Below are positions 15,292-22,631 of a stretch of DNA of 33,409 bases, piece by piece. The stretch comes from Candidatus Auribacter fodinae. Its GTDB lineage: Bacteria > Auribacterota > Auribacteria > Auribacterales > Auribacteraceae. A model generated the notes under the pieces. It ran no database searches and was not told the origin of the DNA. It saw nothing but the letters and a program-made list of their open reading frames with translations. The stretch spans positions 1-33,409 of the forward strand of contig QZJZ01000005.1 in NCBI GenBank assembly GCA_003599815.1, written 5' to 3'. The position numbers were made by a program, and so were the translations under genes. Numbering within the stretch: the first letter of the stretch is position 1; every line of letters begins with the position of its first letter.

Positions 15292-16965
15292 GTGAAAACA
15301 CTGTTTTTACACTTTTTTAGAGTGCTGGTGTATGGATACGTAATAGGGCAGTGCCTTCTTCCGCAATCCTGTGTTTTTGCGGGCGGCAACGCTCTTATTG
15401 AATTAACCCCGGACGAACAGCGCTGGCTGGATGAGCATCCGGTTGTGCGGCTTGCTCCGCCACCGAATTACCCTCCCCTTGATTTCTTCGACGAAAACGG
15501 CAAAAACCTTGGTATCACTGCGGATTATATTGAGATCATTCAGAATAATCTCGGCAGGAATTTCATTGAGATAGTGAGATGCAAACACTGGGAAGAATTG
15601 GTGCATCGCTTTAAACAGGGTGAGATCGACCTTGTTGGATCTGTTATGAAGACTCCTCGCAGGCAAGATCATATATTGTTTACGAATAATTTTTACCTTG
15701 AGGAAAAAGGTATAATCGTTACGCGGCAGGATGTAAAGGAACGACTGACACTCGATAAACTGAAAGGGATGAAAGTCGTTGTCGCATCCTGTTACGCGAC
15801 TGCAGAGTACCTTGAGGAAAATTACCCATATCTTGAGCTTATTTATGTACCCGATATTTTAACAGGGTTACGGGAAGTATCTTTTGGATTGGCTGATGCG
15901 CTGGTCGGTACGCTGCCAAATGTAACATATTTTATAGAGAAGGACGGCATAACCAACCTCAAGATATCAGGTGAACTGGATTTGCCGATAACACTGTCTT
16001 TCGCATGCAGGAAAGAGTATCCTGAACTGATCAGTATTATTGAAAAAGGGCTTGATTCCATTACGCCCGAGCAGAAAAAGGCAATATACCGGAAGTGGGT
16101 AACTGTTGGTGATATGCCGTTTTATGCAACAAAACGATTCATTTTCCTGCTTCTCGTCATATCTCTTTTAATTCTGTCTGTCACCATTGTTATTCTTGGA
16201 TGGAGCATGGCTCTGAAAAGGCAGGTTGAGAAGCGGACCCGTGAACTTAAAGCAAAAAATACAGAACTGGAAAAAGTTAATCTGGAACTGGACAGTTTTG
16301 TGTATGCCGCCAGCCACGATTTGCTCTCGCCGGTGATAACAATACATTCATATATAGATATGATTTGCCCTGAAGGGTCAACCAAATATGACAAAGAGAC
16401 GTTGCGGTATATGGAGCGTGTGAAAAGAGCGGCGAAAACCATGGAAACGTTGATTCATGACTTGCTTGCCCTTTCCCGCATATCCCGCATAAACAATCCT
16501 TTTGAGATAGTTGATGTATCTGCTTTGATCGAGTCGCTGAAACCTCGGATTCCTGAATTTGAATTTGATAATGTCGAATTAAACATTCAGGCAATTATAC
16601 CACCTGTGACGTGCGACCGTTTTAAAATAGGCGAATTGTTTGTTTATCTTTTGGGCAATGCCGTCAAGTTCTCATCTAAAGAAAGAGCCGGTAAGGTTCG
16701 AATCGATATCGGGTATGCAGAGAAAAACGATCACCATGAGTTTTATGTGAAGGATTACGGCATTGGTATCGCGGCAGAATATCAAGAGAAAATATTCAGG
16801 TATTTCTTTAAACTGCACTCCGCGGCGGAATATCCCGGTTCCGGGCTGGGATTGAGCCTTGCGCAAAAGATAGTGGAAGCTCACCAAGGCAGATTATGGG
16901 TTGAGTCTGAGCAGGGGAAAGGCGCTACATTCTTTTTTACCATTTCAAAAAAACTTTATATTTAG
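15292..16965 (+). CDS. sensor histidine kinase with periplasmic solute-binding domain
   Basis: About 557 residues. A signal peptide (MKTLFLHFFRVLVYGYVIG) leads into a periplasmic SBP_bac_3-type domain (about residues 35-275): PPLDFFDENGKNLGITADY, RFKQGEIDLVGSVMKTP, ALVGTLPNVTYFIE. One membrane helix (FIFLLLVISLLILSVTIVIL) connects to a coiled-coil linker and the kinase core. The phospho-acceptor is in YAASHDLLSPV, the N box is LLGNAVKFS, G1 is KDYGIGI and G2 is GSGLGLSLAQKIVEAHQG. It probably senses an amino acid-like or other small ligand. No response regulator is next to it. I choose the GTG at 15292 over the ATG at 15274: AAGGA is well spaced for it, and the promoter at 15238 would leave the ATG almost leaderless. 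Confidence 0.93.
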   Translation: MKTLFLHFFRVLVYGYVIGQCLLPQSCVFAGGNALIELTPDEQRWLDEHPVVRLAPPPNYPPLDFFDENGKNLGITADYIEIIQNNLGRNFIEIVRCKHWEELVHRFKQGEIDLVGSVMKTPRRQDHILFTNNFYLEEKGIIVTRQDVKERLTLDKLKGMKVVVASCYATAEYLEENYPYLELIYVPDILTGLREVSFGLADALVGTLPNVTYFIEKDGITNLKISGELDLPITLSFACRKEYPELISIIEKGLDSITPEQKKAIYRKWVTVGDMPFYATKRFIFLLLVISLLILSVTIVILGWSMALKRQVEKRTRELKAKNTELEKVNLELDSFVYAASHDLLSPVITIHSYIDMICPEGSTKYDKETLRYMERVKRAAKTMETLIHDLLALSRISRINNPFEIVDVSALIESLKPRIPEFEFDNVELNIQAIIPPVTCDRFKIGELFVYLLGNAVKFSSKERAGKVRIDIGYAEKNDHHEFYVKDYGIGIAAEYQEKIFRYFFKLHSAAEYPGSGLGLSLAQKIVEAHQGRLWVESEQGKGATFFFTISKKLYI

Positions 16966-17008
16966 ACATAGATTCATTATCGCTTGAAATAAATAAGATG
17001 TGCTTAGC

Positions 17009-17557
17009 TTAGCCACGGAACTGTTTCTTCAGGAAAGATGCTGATGCTGAAATCAACAATAAAATGATGGACAGCGGCTCGGGAATAGGCTGTGGGTCGG
17101 GTTCCGGTTCCGGACCATATATTTCGAATTCCATGCCTGATTTCCATGAAACGCCGGAAAGCTCCATTTTGACGTATCTGCCTTCGATGGGAGTAGCGAG
17201 CTCAAAAGTCACCGGAGTCATAAATTCCACATACTGAGTGATACTGTCGACAAGAATGGAGTCGATGTAGAGGTTAAATGTCTGGTTTCCGTTCGGCAAT
17301 ACATTGGCATACCATATCGCTTTAACAATCGTCAATTCCTCTTGCAGATCGATCTGCGCCCAGCTCACGCTGCTTGTGCCTGAATTCCAACCTGTTGAGT
17401 ATGAACCGTTGGTAAGGTTTGACGGATAACTTGTTGAATATGTACTGCTTGCGGTGACAGGTTTGTATTGCGATATCAAAATCGGCGCGGATAATACCGG
17501 CAGTGTTATCATGATGATAACTACAGTGGAAATTAAGATTACTGCTTTTTTCATCAT
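17009..17557 (-). CDS. F5/8 type C (discoidin)-like protein with PEP-CTERM signal
   Basis: About 182 residues. A signal peptide (AVILISTVVIIMITLPVLSA) is followed by a discoidin/F5-8C-like domain: VTASSTYSTSYPSNLTNG, STGWNSGTSSVSWAQIDL, then VKMELSGVSWKSGMEFEIYG, the usual order of a domain that binds sugars or lipid head groups. A short acidic, proline-rich linker precedes IPEPLS, the hydrophobic helix and KKQFRG. The ATG at 17557 has AAGGAA 6 bases upstream; the longer frame to 17623 reads through a dispersed repeat in the leader and is not credible. The promoter is at 17655-17683. Confidence 0.88.
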   Translation of the reverse strand: MMKKAVILISTVVIIMITLPVLSAPILISQYKPVTASSTYSTSYPSNLTNGSYSTGWNSGTSSVSWAQIDLQEELTIVKAIWYANVLPNGNQTFNLYIDSILVDSITQYVEFMTPVTFELATPIEGRYVKMELSGVSWKSGMEFEIYGPEPEPDPQPIPEPLSIILLLISASASFLKKQFRG

Positions 17558-17577
17558 AAAAAGTTCCTTGACAGGCA

Positions 17578-17628
17578 GCCTTTTCATAGGTGCCACAGCC
17601 CCTTCGGGGCTTCGCAATGACATTCTTT
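17578..17628. repeat. short dispersed repeat in a 5' leader
   Basis: The hairpin AGCCCC-TTC-GGGGCT followed by TCGCAATGACATTC has the same build (hairpin then CGCAATGACATT) as the repeat core at about 1727-1755 and about 1015-1045. It resembles a short repeat found between genes in many bacteria. Here it lies between a promoter and its start codon. Confidence 0.6.
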
Positions 17629-17654
17629 TGTGATTTTTTTATCGTCTCCAATTA

Positions 17655-17683
17655 ATTATATCATAGGGCATTGAATAATGCAA
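17655..17683 (-). promoter_or_regulatory. promoter of the F5/8C PEP-CTERM gene (TTGC class)
   Basis: Minus strand: TTGCAT, 17-base spacer, TATAAT. It stands 98 bases above the ATG, about twice the distance seen for the related promoters; the dispersed repeat accounts for the difference. Confidence 0.65.
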
Positions 17684-17806
17684 ATTTCCGTTATCGCGGA
17701 GCAGAAAATAGATGAAAGACGATAACAAAATGTAAAGTATATTAGAGAGCATACAAAGTTGGTGGTTATAGACTGATTTCAGCACTTTTATGATAAAAAA
17801 ATAAAT

Positions 17807-17835
17807 TTGACAATGTTTTATTTGCATGCTAAATA
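17807..17835 (+). promoter_or_regulatory. probable promoter of the broken PEP-CTERM gene
   Basis: TTGACA, 17-base spacer, TAAATA, about 50 bases before the ATG at 17886. The -35 is consensus and the -10 is weak. Confidence 0.45.
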
Positions 17836-17885
17836 ATTTAATATATCCGCAAATTATAAACTTAACTTATTGAAAGGGTTAAATT

Positions 17886-18470
17886 ATGAACCTGATGAAG
17901 TCCCTGCGTGTTTTATCGCTCTGTTGAATCGCGTTTGAAATGGTTGTGTTTATGCCGGCAAATTGCCCGGCTCCTGTCGCTGTCGGTTATGATTATTCGA
18001 TTGTTTATGATGACCTTGATTTTTCCGGTGATGAAAATGACGTTTTTCAATGGATGGTAACGATTACAAATAATCCCGGCGGAATGGGTTTAAATTATAT
18101 GCAGGTATTTAACTTTTCTATTAATTTAACAGATCCAAGCGGTTATGACCTGAATGATTTTACTATTGATTTTACAACGTCTTTAACGCTGGATACTCAG
18201 CAATCGGAATACACTGCTGTCGCTACCTTCAGTTTTGACCCGGGCACACTGCCTGATACTGTTGTGGCAGGCGAATTTAATATTGATATGTGGTTCGGTT
18301 GGGATGACGATTTTTCGGGCAGAATAGGCGGCTCGCCGGATGTAACCAATACGCAGGCGTTTAGTATAACATATACTGGCGGCGCTATCGCTATTCCTGA
18401 ACCGGTCAGTATTATTCTTTTGCCGTTAAGTTTTATCGGATTACGTTTATTGCGCAAACGCTCCGCATAA
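17886..18470 (+). pseudogene. PEP-CTERM gene with in-frame stop in the signal peptide
   Basis: With AAAGGG placed 7 bases upstream, the ATG at 17886 begins MNLMKSLRVLSLC, then meets TGA at 17925-17927. It continues in the same frame as IAFEMVVFMPANCPAPVAVGYDYS and on to the PEP-CTERM end (IPEPVS, hydrophobic helix, RLLRKRSA). Joined, residues 1-28 would make a normal signal peptide, so the TGA splits an otherwise intact gene of about 194 codons. Restarting at 17940 gives 176 residues but lacks a ribosome binding site and most of the signal peptide. TGA acts as an ordinary stop elsewhere here (for example at 11488 and 31134), and no selenocysteine element is evident. A point mutation or a sequence error is the simplest explanation. 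The ectodomain (about 120 acidic, beta-rich residues) belongs to no family I recognise. Confidence 0.7.
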
Positions 18471-18499
18471 TAACACCGCGTATTTGAAGTAATTATTTT

Positions 18500-18540
18500 C
18501 TGCCGTAGTTGAGAGTTATCTGACTGCGGCAGTTTTTTTA
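18500..18540 (+). terminator. intrinsic terminator after the broken PEP-CTERM gene
   Basis: A 10-bp stem, CTGCCGTAGT/ACTGCGGCAG (18500-18509 with 18523-18532, one G-T pair), followed by seven T. Confidence 0.9.
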
Positions 18541-18545
18541 TTCGT

Positions 18546-18618
18546 CTGTTTTTACCATTTTTTGAAAACAAAGAAGACAGCCATTACCATAAACCCGAAA
18601 CCCACAATATAGTTCCAG
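18546..18618. repeat. 73-bp perfect direct repeat, left copy
   Basis: Identical over 73 bases to 19318-19390. It carries the last codons and stop of the DUF486 gene (minus strand, ...VMAVFFVFKKW) as an isolated fragment next to the upstream gene's terminator. Confidence 0.97.
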
Positions 18619-19317
18619 AGGGATGATATACAAGAGAGTCAAAAAAGAACTTCCACTTTTTTTGTGCTCATGAATAATGAATACATTGTACTTTAACATC
18701 ATGCTAATAGGAATGGGATGAATGAATATTAAGCTCATTAAGCTGAAATTTCTTAAGTCGCATATATTGGTGTTATTGCCATTAGGAATTATAATTCTAT
18801 TAATTTCTTCAGTTGGTTTATATAAGACAACGCAGTATTTAACTCCTACTAGTATTTCTGTAAAAGGATACTTCCGAGGTAATGGTGTCTATATACATAG
18901 TTATAAACGACGACCACCTGGAGGGGCTTTGCATGATGCCCCTTTTCAGTCTATAAAAATGATTTGCCTCTGCGCAATACTTGCAGGCATAGTGGTGTGC
19001 AGTTATTCCATAATCAGATTCAAAAAATTAAACAGCAATAATCTTCTTGGAGAAATAAAGAAGGATATCATACAGCATATACGAAAAGAGTTTGAGTTAA
19101 AATTGCCTAATAATAAAAAAGCATTATTCTCGTTATATTATATAAGTAATTATGATGAATATCATGCAGAAGAAAATAGATTTATAATATCTTTCAAAAG
19201 TCAATATGCGGATAAAACGGCTCTTGATTTTGATGATTTAGACTATCTAAAAAAGTTGTTTGAATCATTTGTTAAACACGAGATAAGAAAGTAGCATGAC
19301 GATTAATAATAGATTGC
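18619..19317. mobile_element. 699-bp segment bracketed by 73-bp direct repeats (possible inserted cassette)
   Basis: The segment lies exactly between two identical 73-bp repeats derived from the 3' end of the DUF486 gene and contains one AT-rich gene (18722-19294) and nothing else. This is the arrangement left when an element integrates into the 3' end of a gene and regenerates that end. No integrase, transposase or terminal inverted repeat is present, so the element would be non-autonomous, or the structure arose by another duplication route. Confidence 0.5.
18722..19294 (+). CDS. membrane protein of unknown function inside the repeat-bracketed insert
   Basis: A 190-residue protein with two membrane helices: residues about 14-33 (HILVLLPLGIIILLISSVGL) and about 79-98 (MICLCAILAGIVVCSYSIIR). 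A polar loop between them contains YKRRPPGGALHDAPF. The C-terminal half is charged and soluble (IKKDIIQHIRKEFELKLPNN, YYISNYDEYHAEENRF, DFDDLDYLKKLFESF). I do not recognise the family. Base composition is much richer in A+T than both neighbours, consistent with acquisition from elsewhere. A GGGATGA sequence precedes the ATG. Confidence 0.75.
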   Translation: MNIKLIKLKFLKSHILVLLPLGIIILLISSVGLYKTTQYLTPTSISVKGYFRGNGVYIHSYKRRPPGGALHDAPFQSIKMICLCAILAGIVVCSYSIIRFKKLNSNNLLGEIKKDIIQHIRKEFELKLPNNKKALFSLYYISNYDEYHAEENRFIISFKSQYADKTALDFDDLDYLKKLFESFVKHEIRK

Positions 19318-19390
19318 CTGTTTTTACCATTTTTTGAAAACAAAGAAGACAGCCATTACCATAAACCCGAAACCCACAATATAGTTCCAG
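19318..19390. repeat. 73-bp perfect direct repeat, right copy (within DUF486)
   Basis: Identical to 18546-18618. This copy is part of the intact DUF486 gene and covers its last 22 codons and stop. Confidence 0.97.
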
Positions 19391-19653
19391 CGGATTTCCT
19401 CTTTGAGGTAGAGAACCGAAAACCCGCAGAACACAACGAGCGTTATGACTTCCTGTATGGTTTTTAACTGCGCGGTGGTGAATGTGCCGTGCCCGATACG
19501 GTTCGCAGGAACCTGAAAACAGTATTCCAGAAACGCTATGAGCCAGCTTACCAGTATCACTATTGCCAGCGGAGCGCTTTTGTATTTGAGATGCCCGTAC
19601 CACGCGAATGTCATGAAAATGTTAGAAATCAGCAGAAGAATAATTGTCGCCAT
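19324..19653 (-). CDS. DUF486 family membrane protein (DMT-like)
   Basis: A 109-residue protein with four predicted helices: MATIILLLISNIFMTFAWYG, a second at APLAIVILVSWLIAFLEY, a third at TLVVFCGFSVLYL and a fourth at IVGFGFMVMAVFFVF. The intervening QVPANRIGHGTFTTAQLKTIQE is the DUF486 signature. The family is distantly related to small drug/metabolite transporters and has no established substrate. The 3' end has been duplicated 772 bases further downstream by the insertion described for 18619-19317; the gene itself is intact. Confidence 0.9.
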   Translation of the reverse strand: MATIILLLISNIFMTFAWYGHLKYKSAPLAIVILVSWLIAFLEYCFQVPANRIGHGTFTTAQLKTIQEVITLVVFCGFSVLYLKEEIRWNYIVGFGFMVMAVFFVFKKW

Positions 19654-19679
19654 TTTTTGCCTGTGCCCGAAAAAAAGAG

Positions 19680-19830
19680 TTACGTTTCAGTTAGTAAGAA
19701 TAGCTGAAATTCTACTGCCGGAGAGCTTCTTAAATCAAGCGGATTTGTTGGCACGCCGTATGTTTTTGCGTAATCGCGTACGAGCATCGCTGAACGGAAA
19801 TCATAGGCTGGAGCAGGGTGTGTGTTCGTT
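19680..19830 (-). pseudogene. possible remnant of a gene (no start codon)
   Basis: Between DUF486 and the next PEP-CTERM gene, a minus-strand frame of about 45-50 codons reads protein-like text (APAYDFRSAMLVRDYAKT, then YGVPTNPLDLRSSPAVEFQL) and stops with TAA at 19680. There is no start codon or ribosome binding site, and the 5' side runs into the PEP-CTERM gene. A frame this long can occur by chance, so this is only a suggestion of a decayed C-terminus. Confidence 0.25.
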
Positions 19831-19832
19831 TA

Positions 19833-20498
19833 TTACCGAATCAGCCTTCGTCGAACCAGCCCTGCAATGCCTGCCAGTACCAGAGCGGCAGTCGCCGGTT
19901 CAGGAATAGCCGGGGTATATATTTCTATGCGGTTGATTGCGAAATAATTATAGTCCGGCGGAGTGATATTCTCAAATATGTATTCTATTTCAGTAACATA
20001 CCGGTTTACGGCCAGATCTGCATTATCTGTTATAGCCGGATTAGCGTCTACCCGGATATCTCCGATATCGTAGTCAGTACCTCCTGAAGTGACCCAGAGT
20101 GATGATTCTGACCAGCGGTCGCCTGCCTCAGGGCCAGTTCCCCATGCAGTGGTCAAAGCGATGTTGTACGTTACAATTCTCGTGATATAAACCGGTTCAG
20201 GGAATACGATCCGTAAATATGCCGGCATCCCGACAACCAGCCAGTATGGGTTTGAAGGCCCATACCCCGGAGCAACCAGCCCGTCAATTTTGTGATATGG
20301 ATGCGAGGGGCTTTTATTCGTACTCCACACAACGTAGCCGGTAACTCCCGGAATGGTTGTATTCATTGTCTGATCTGCCATGTTGACTGTTCCGACAACA
20401 GTAAAATCCAGTTTCGTGTCAGACGCATTTACGCCCATTATGCAGCAGAAAGAAATGATTGCGATTACACATGCGGCAATGCATAACATTCTTTTCAT
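19833..20498 (-). CDS. PEP-CTERM protein, paralogue of the one at 12753
   Basis: A 221-residue exported protein: signal peptide (MLCIAACVIAIISFCCIMG), ectodomain, then IPEPAT, a hydrophobic helix and the end RRRLIR. The ectodomain shares an ordered set of motifs with the protein at 12753: KLDFTVVG, PAYLRIVFPEPVYITRIVTY, ESSLWVTSGG, IRVDANP, VTEIEY and a final RIEIYTP, a discoidin/galactose-binding-like layout. AAGGGAAG precedes the ATG. It lies downstream of the frameshifted PEP-CTERM gene with a 52-base gap and may be read from the same promoter at 21330. Confidence 0.88.
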   Translation of the reverse strand: MKRMLCIAACVIAIISFCCIMGVNASDTKLDFTVVGTVNMADQTMNTTIPGVTGYVVWSTNKSPSHPYHKIDGLVAPGYGPSNPYWLVVGMPAYLRIVFPEPVYITRIVTYNIALTTAWGTGPEAGDRWSESSLWVTSGGTDYDIGDIRVDANPAITDNADLAVNRYVTEIEYIFENITPPDYNYFAINRIEIYTPAIPEPATAALVLAGIAGLVRRRLIR

Positions 20499-20550
20499 AC
20501 TACTTCCCTTTATGTAATGAGTTATTGTATTTACACTTTATATTCTATTT

Positions 20551-21289
20551 TCAAACCAATTTTCGTCGAACCAACCCTGTAATACCTGCAAGAATCAGAA
20601 CAACAGTCGCGGGTTCAGGTATAGGTTCAACGCCATGGCGAATAAGCTCAACGTACGACAGCGATACCCGACCCGCCGAATGTGCTGTCTCCAACCCTGA
20701 TTTGCGTGGCTAGAGAATATGTGTAAAGCGAACCGCTCAGCACTTCCGTACCGTCTGCTTTTAAAGTATATGTTGTGCCTTGAACATGAAGCGAGTAATC
20801 AACGAATTCAGTTGTATCTGTTTCCCCTGCTCCAAAAAAGACGCTTTGTACTGTTGTCCATGTGTTATCATTGATAACTATCCCGTCAGTACGAATACGA
20901 ACCATGACGCCCATTTGATCGTCGTCGGATGAGACGAACAGGTCGCACACGCCGCGCTGGTAGTTTGTCGCCTGAGACGGGTGCATTGCGTTGATTCGTA
21001 TACGCGCATTGACTGTGTACCCTAACGTACGGTTCAGCCCCGGGGAAGTAATGGTTCCATAACTCGCGTTATCAGAGAGAGAGTCATGCGTATCTATTCT
21101 TGTGAAGGAATCCTGTCCATCGTTCATGAAATACGCCGTTCCGTTGTTGGCCGTTCCGTAATTCCATACTGCTGACTGCTGGCTTGGTGTCTGACTGCTC
21201 AGGTTTGCGTCGTACAATACAATGCTGTCAGCGCATGCCATGCCGGATAACAGCATAATGAGGGCACAGGAAAAAAAGACTCGTTTCAT
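20551..21289 (-). pseudogene. PEP-CTERM gene frameshifted before its sorting signal
   Basis: From the ATG at 21289 (GGAG 7 bases upstream) the frame encodes a signal peptide (VFFSCALIMLLSGMACA) and a beta-rich domain of laminin-G/concanavalin type (ITSPGLNRTLGYTVNARIRI, VDYSLHVQGTTYTLKADG, TQIRVGDSTFGG). It then ends at TGA 20648. The missing end is in another frame: GRVSLSYVELIRHGVEPIPE, PATVVLILAG and RRKLV, stopping at 20551. The whole span is 739 bases, so one extra base near 20665-20675 (a G-rich stretch, GGCGGGTCGGG) explains it. As written, the product is exported but cannot be sorted. Sequence error is possible. A TTGC-class promoter lies upstream. Confidence 0.75.
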
Positions 21290-21329
21290 GAAACAGCTCC
21301 GTACATTTTCATAATTGAATACTGTATAT

Positions 21330-21358
21330 ATTATACAATGCAATAAAGAGTTTTGCAA
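21330..21358 (-). promoter_or_regulatory. promoter of the frameshifted PEP-CTERM gene (TTGC class)
   Basis: Minus strand: TTGCAA, 17-base spacer, TATAAT, 41 bases above the ATG at 21289. Confidence 0.68.
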
Positions 21359-21426
21359 ATCCCTGCGAAAAATATTTAAAGCGCCCTTAAACTGCTGATA
21401 ATGAAAATAGGCACCTGAACTCGATT

Positions 21427-22326
21427 TTATCTCTGAGTAATCTTTTTGCGAACCAGCCCCGCGATACCGGCAAGGATGAGCACGACAGTTGCCGGTTCGG
21501 GAATGGCGCTGGGTGTTGCTCCGAAGCTGGTCAGTCCTGATCCGAGATAGATGAATTTTTGCCCGGATTCATCTGTCCAAGCGTCGCCGAGCGTATGCCC
21601 CGTGAAGAGTTCGTCGTCATTGGTGTAGTACCAAGTTGCGCCGTCGATTTCTATAGAGTCGCCGGACGTGTCCCACAGTTCGGTAAGTTGGCTGATTTCC
21701 GCTTCAGACCAGTCCTGCGCGAATGTTTCGCCCGCATTATAAATCCATGCCCAGTGTTCATCGTAGGTGATATACATCCGCAGATCATTTACGAACCATA
21801 CATATGAAGTGGAAAGTTCCTGTGATTGGTCAACTTTAACCAGTACTCCGATCCACTGGTCGCCGTTACGGATTTCGTTGAGAAATGCGTCTTCAATCGG
21901 AATCTGGTTTGAACTTAAATTAGCGGGTGATATGTGATCAAGAAGTACTGTTGCGACAGAATCGTATTCAGCTTGAATGCCCGAAATGATGCCGTCAGCC
22001 AGAGATCTGTCCAGTTTGCATATATCCAGATACATAGCAGTGGTATATGAGCCGCTACCATTCTGAAACGCAACCGACTCAATACTCCCCGCGGGTACGC
22101 CTGCCGCATATAACGCTGACAAATCGAATTCCGCGTCGCCGCGCATTAATCCAAGGTTGTGATTCGCTGATATAGCCGCGATGTAAGGTTGGTCATACAG
22201 CGAATACACGGATCCGTTTTGCTTTATACTGCCGTGCACTGAGGTGAAGGATATTGTTGCCGCGGTTGATTGAGCTACCCAGTAAAGGGTTCCGATTACT
22301 ACTGCCATCCATACTGATTTTTTCAT
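21427..22326 (-). CDS. PEP-CTERM protein with C-terminal GH-GD-WT module
   Basis: A 299-residue exported protein: signal peptide (VWMAVVIGTLYWVAQSTA), an N-terminal beta-rich domain of about 170 residues (AEFDLSALYAAG-type text, VLLDHISPANL, VKVDQS) with no family I recognise, and a module at about residues 200-265 (QDWSEAEISQLTELWD, IEIDGATWYY, GHTLGDAWTDESGQKFIYLG). That module also occurs in the lectin-like protein at 13569. IPEPAT, the hydrophobic helix and RKKITQR form the sorting signal. A TATAAT box at about -38 is visible, but its -35 is weak. Confidence 0.87.
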   Translation of the reverse strand: MKKSVWMAVVIGTLYWVAQSTAATISFTSVHGSIKQNGSVYSLYDQPYIAAISANHNLGLMRGDAEFDLSALYAAGVPAGSIESVAFQNGSGSYTTAMYLDICKLDRSLADGIISGIQAEYDSVATVLLDHISPANLSSNQIPIEDAFLNEIRNGDQWIGVLVKVDQSQELSTSYVWFVNDLRMYITYDEHWAWIYNAGETFAQDWSEAEISQLTELWDTSGDSIEIDGATWYYTNDDELFTGHTLGDAWTDESGQKFIYLGSGLTSFGATPSAIPEPATVVLILAGIAGLVRKKITQR

Positions 22327-22545
22327 GTTATAATCCTTTATACTGTAAAGTGTATATTATAAACAATGGTGATATTGTGTCGCTTGGCTTTCAATGCGCG
22401 TAATTTAAAAATGCCGTGTATTTCTGATAGATGCTTGTGTATTAGTTAATTAGCATCGAAAATAAGAAAAGTCAAGCGGTCTGGCTAAAAGAATCCTTTA
22501 CAAGGAAAAATTAAATATTAAAGCGAAAATATATTACACCAAGGT

Positions 22546-22574
22546 TTGACAAGGATAGCTTTATGTGGTACACT
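22546..22574 (+). promoter_or_regulatory. promoter of the propeller-like PEP-CTERM gene
   Basis: TTGACA, 17-base spacer, TACACT, 57 bases before the ATG at 22632. Unlike the five TTGC-class promoters it has a consensus -35. The rest of the gap 22327-22545 shows no gene. Confidence 0.6.
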
Positions 22575-22631
22575 ATGAATACAACAGTCATAACTTCAAA
22601 TTTACTCATAAATCTAACGAAAGGAAACCTC

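Noticed and set aside
17925-17927. TGA as a recoded sense codon (selenocysteine, Trp or Gly)
   Set aside because: TGA ends several intact genes here (for example at 11488 and 31134), and no selenocysteine-type hairpin stands out behind it.
18546-19390. Insertion sequence or transposon
   Set aside because: There is no transposase and no terminal inverted repeats, and a 73-bp duplication is far longer than ordinary target-site duplications.
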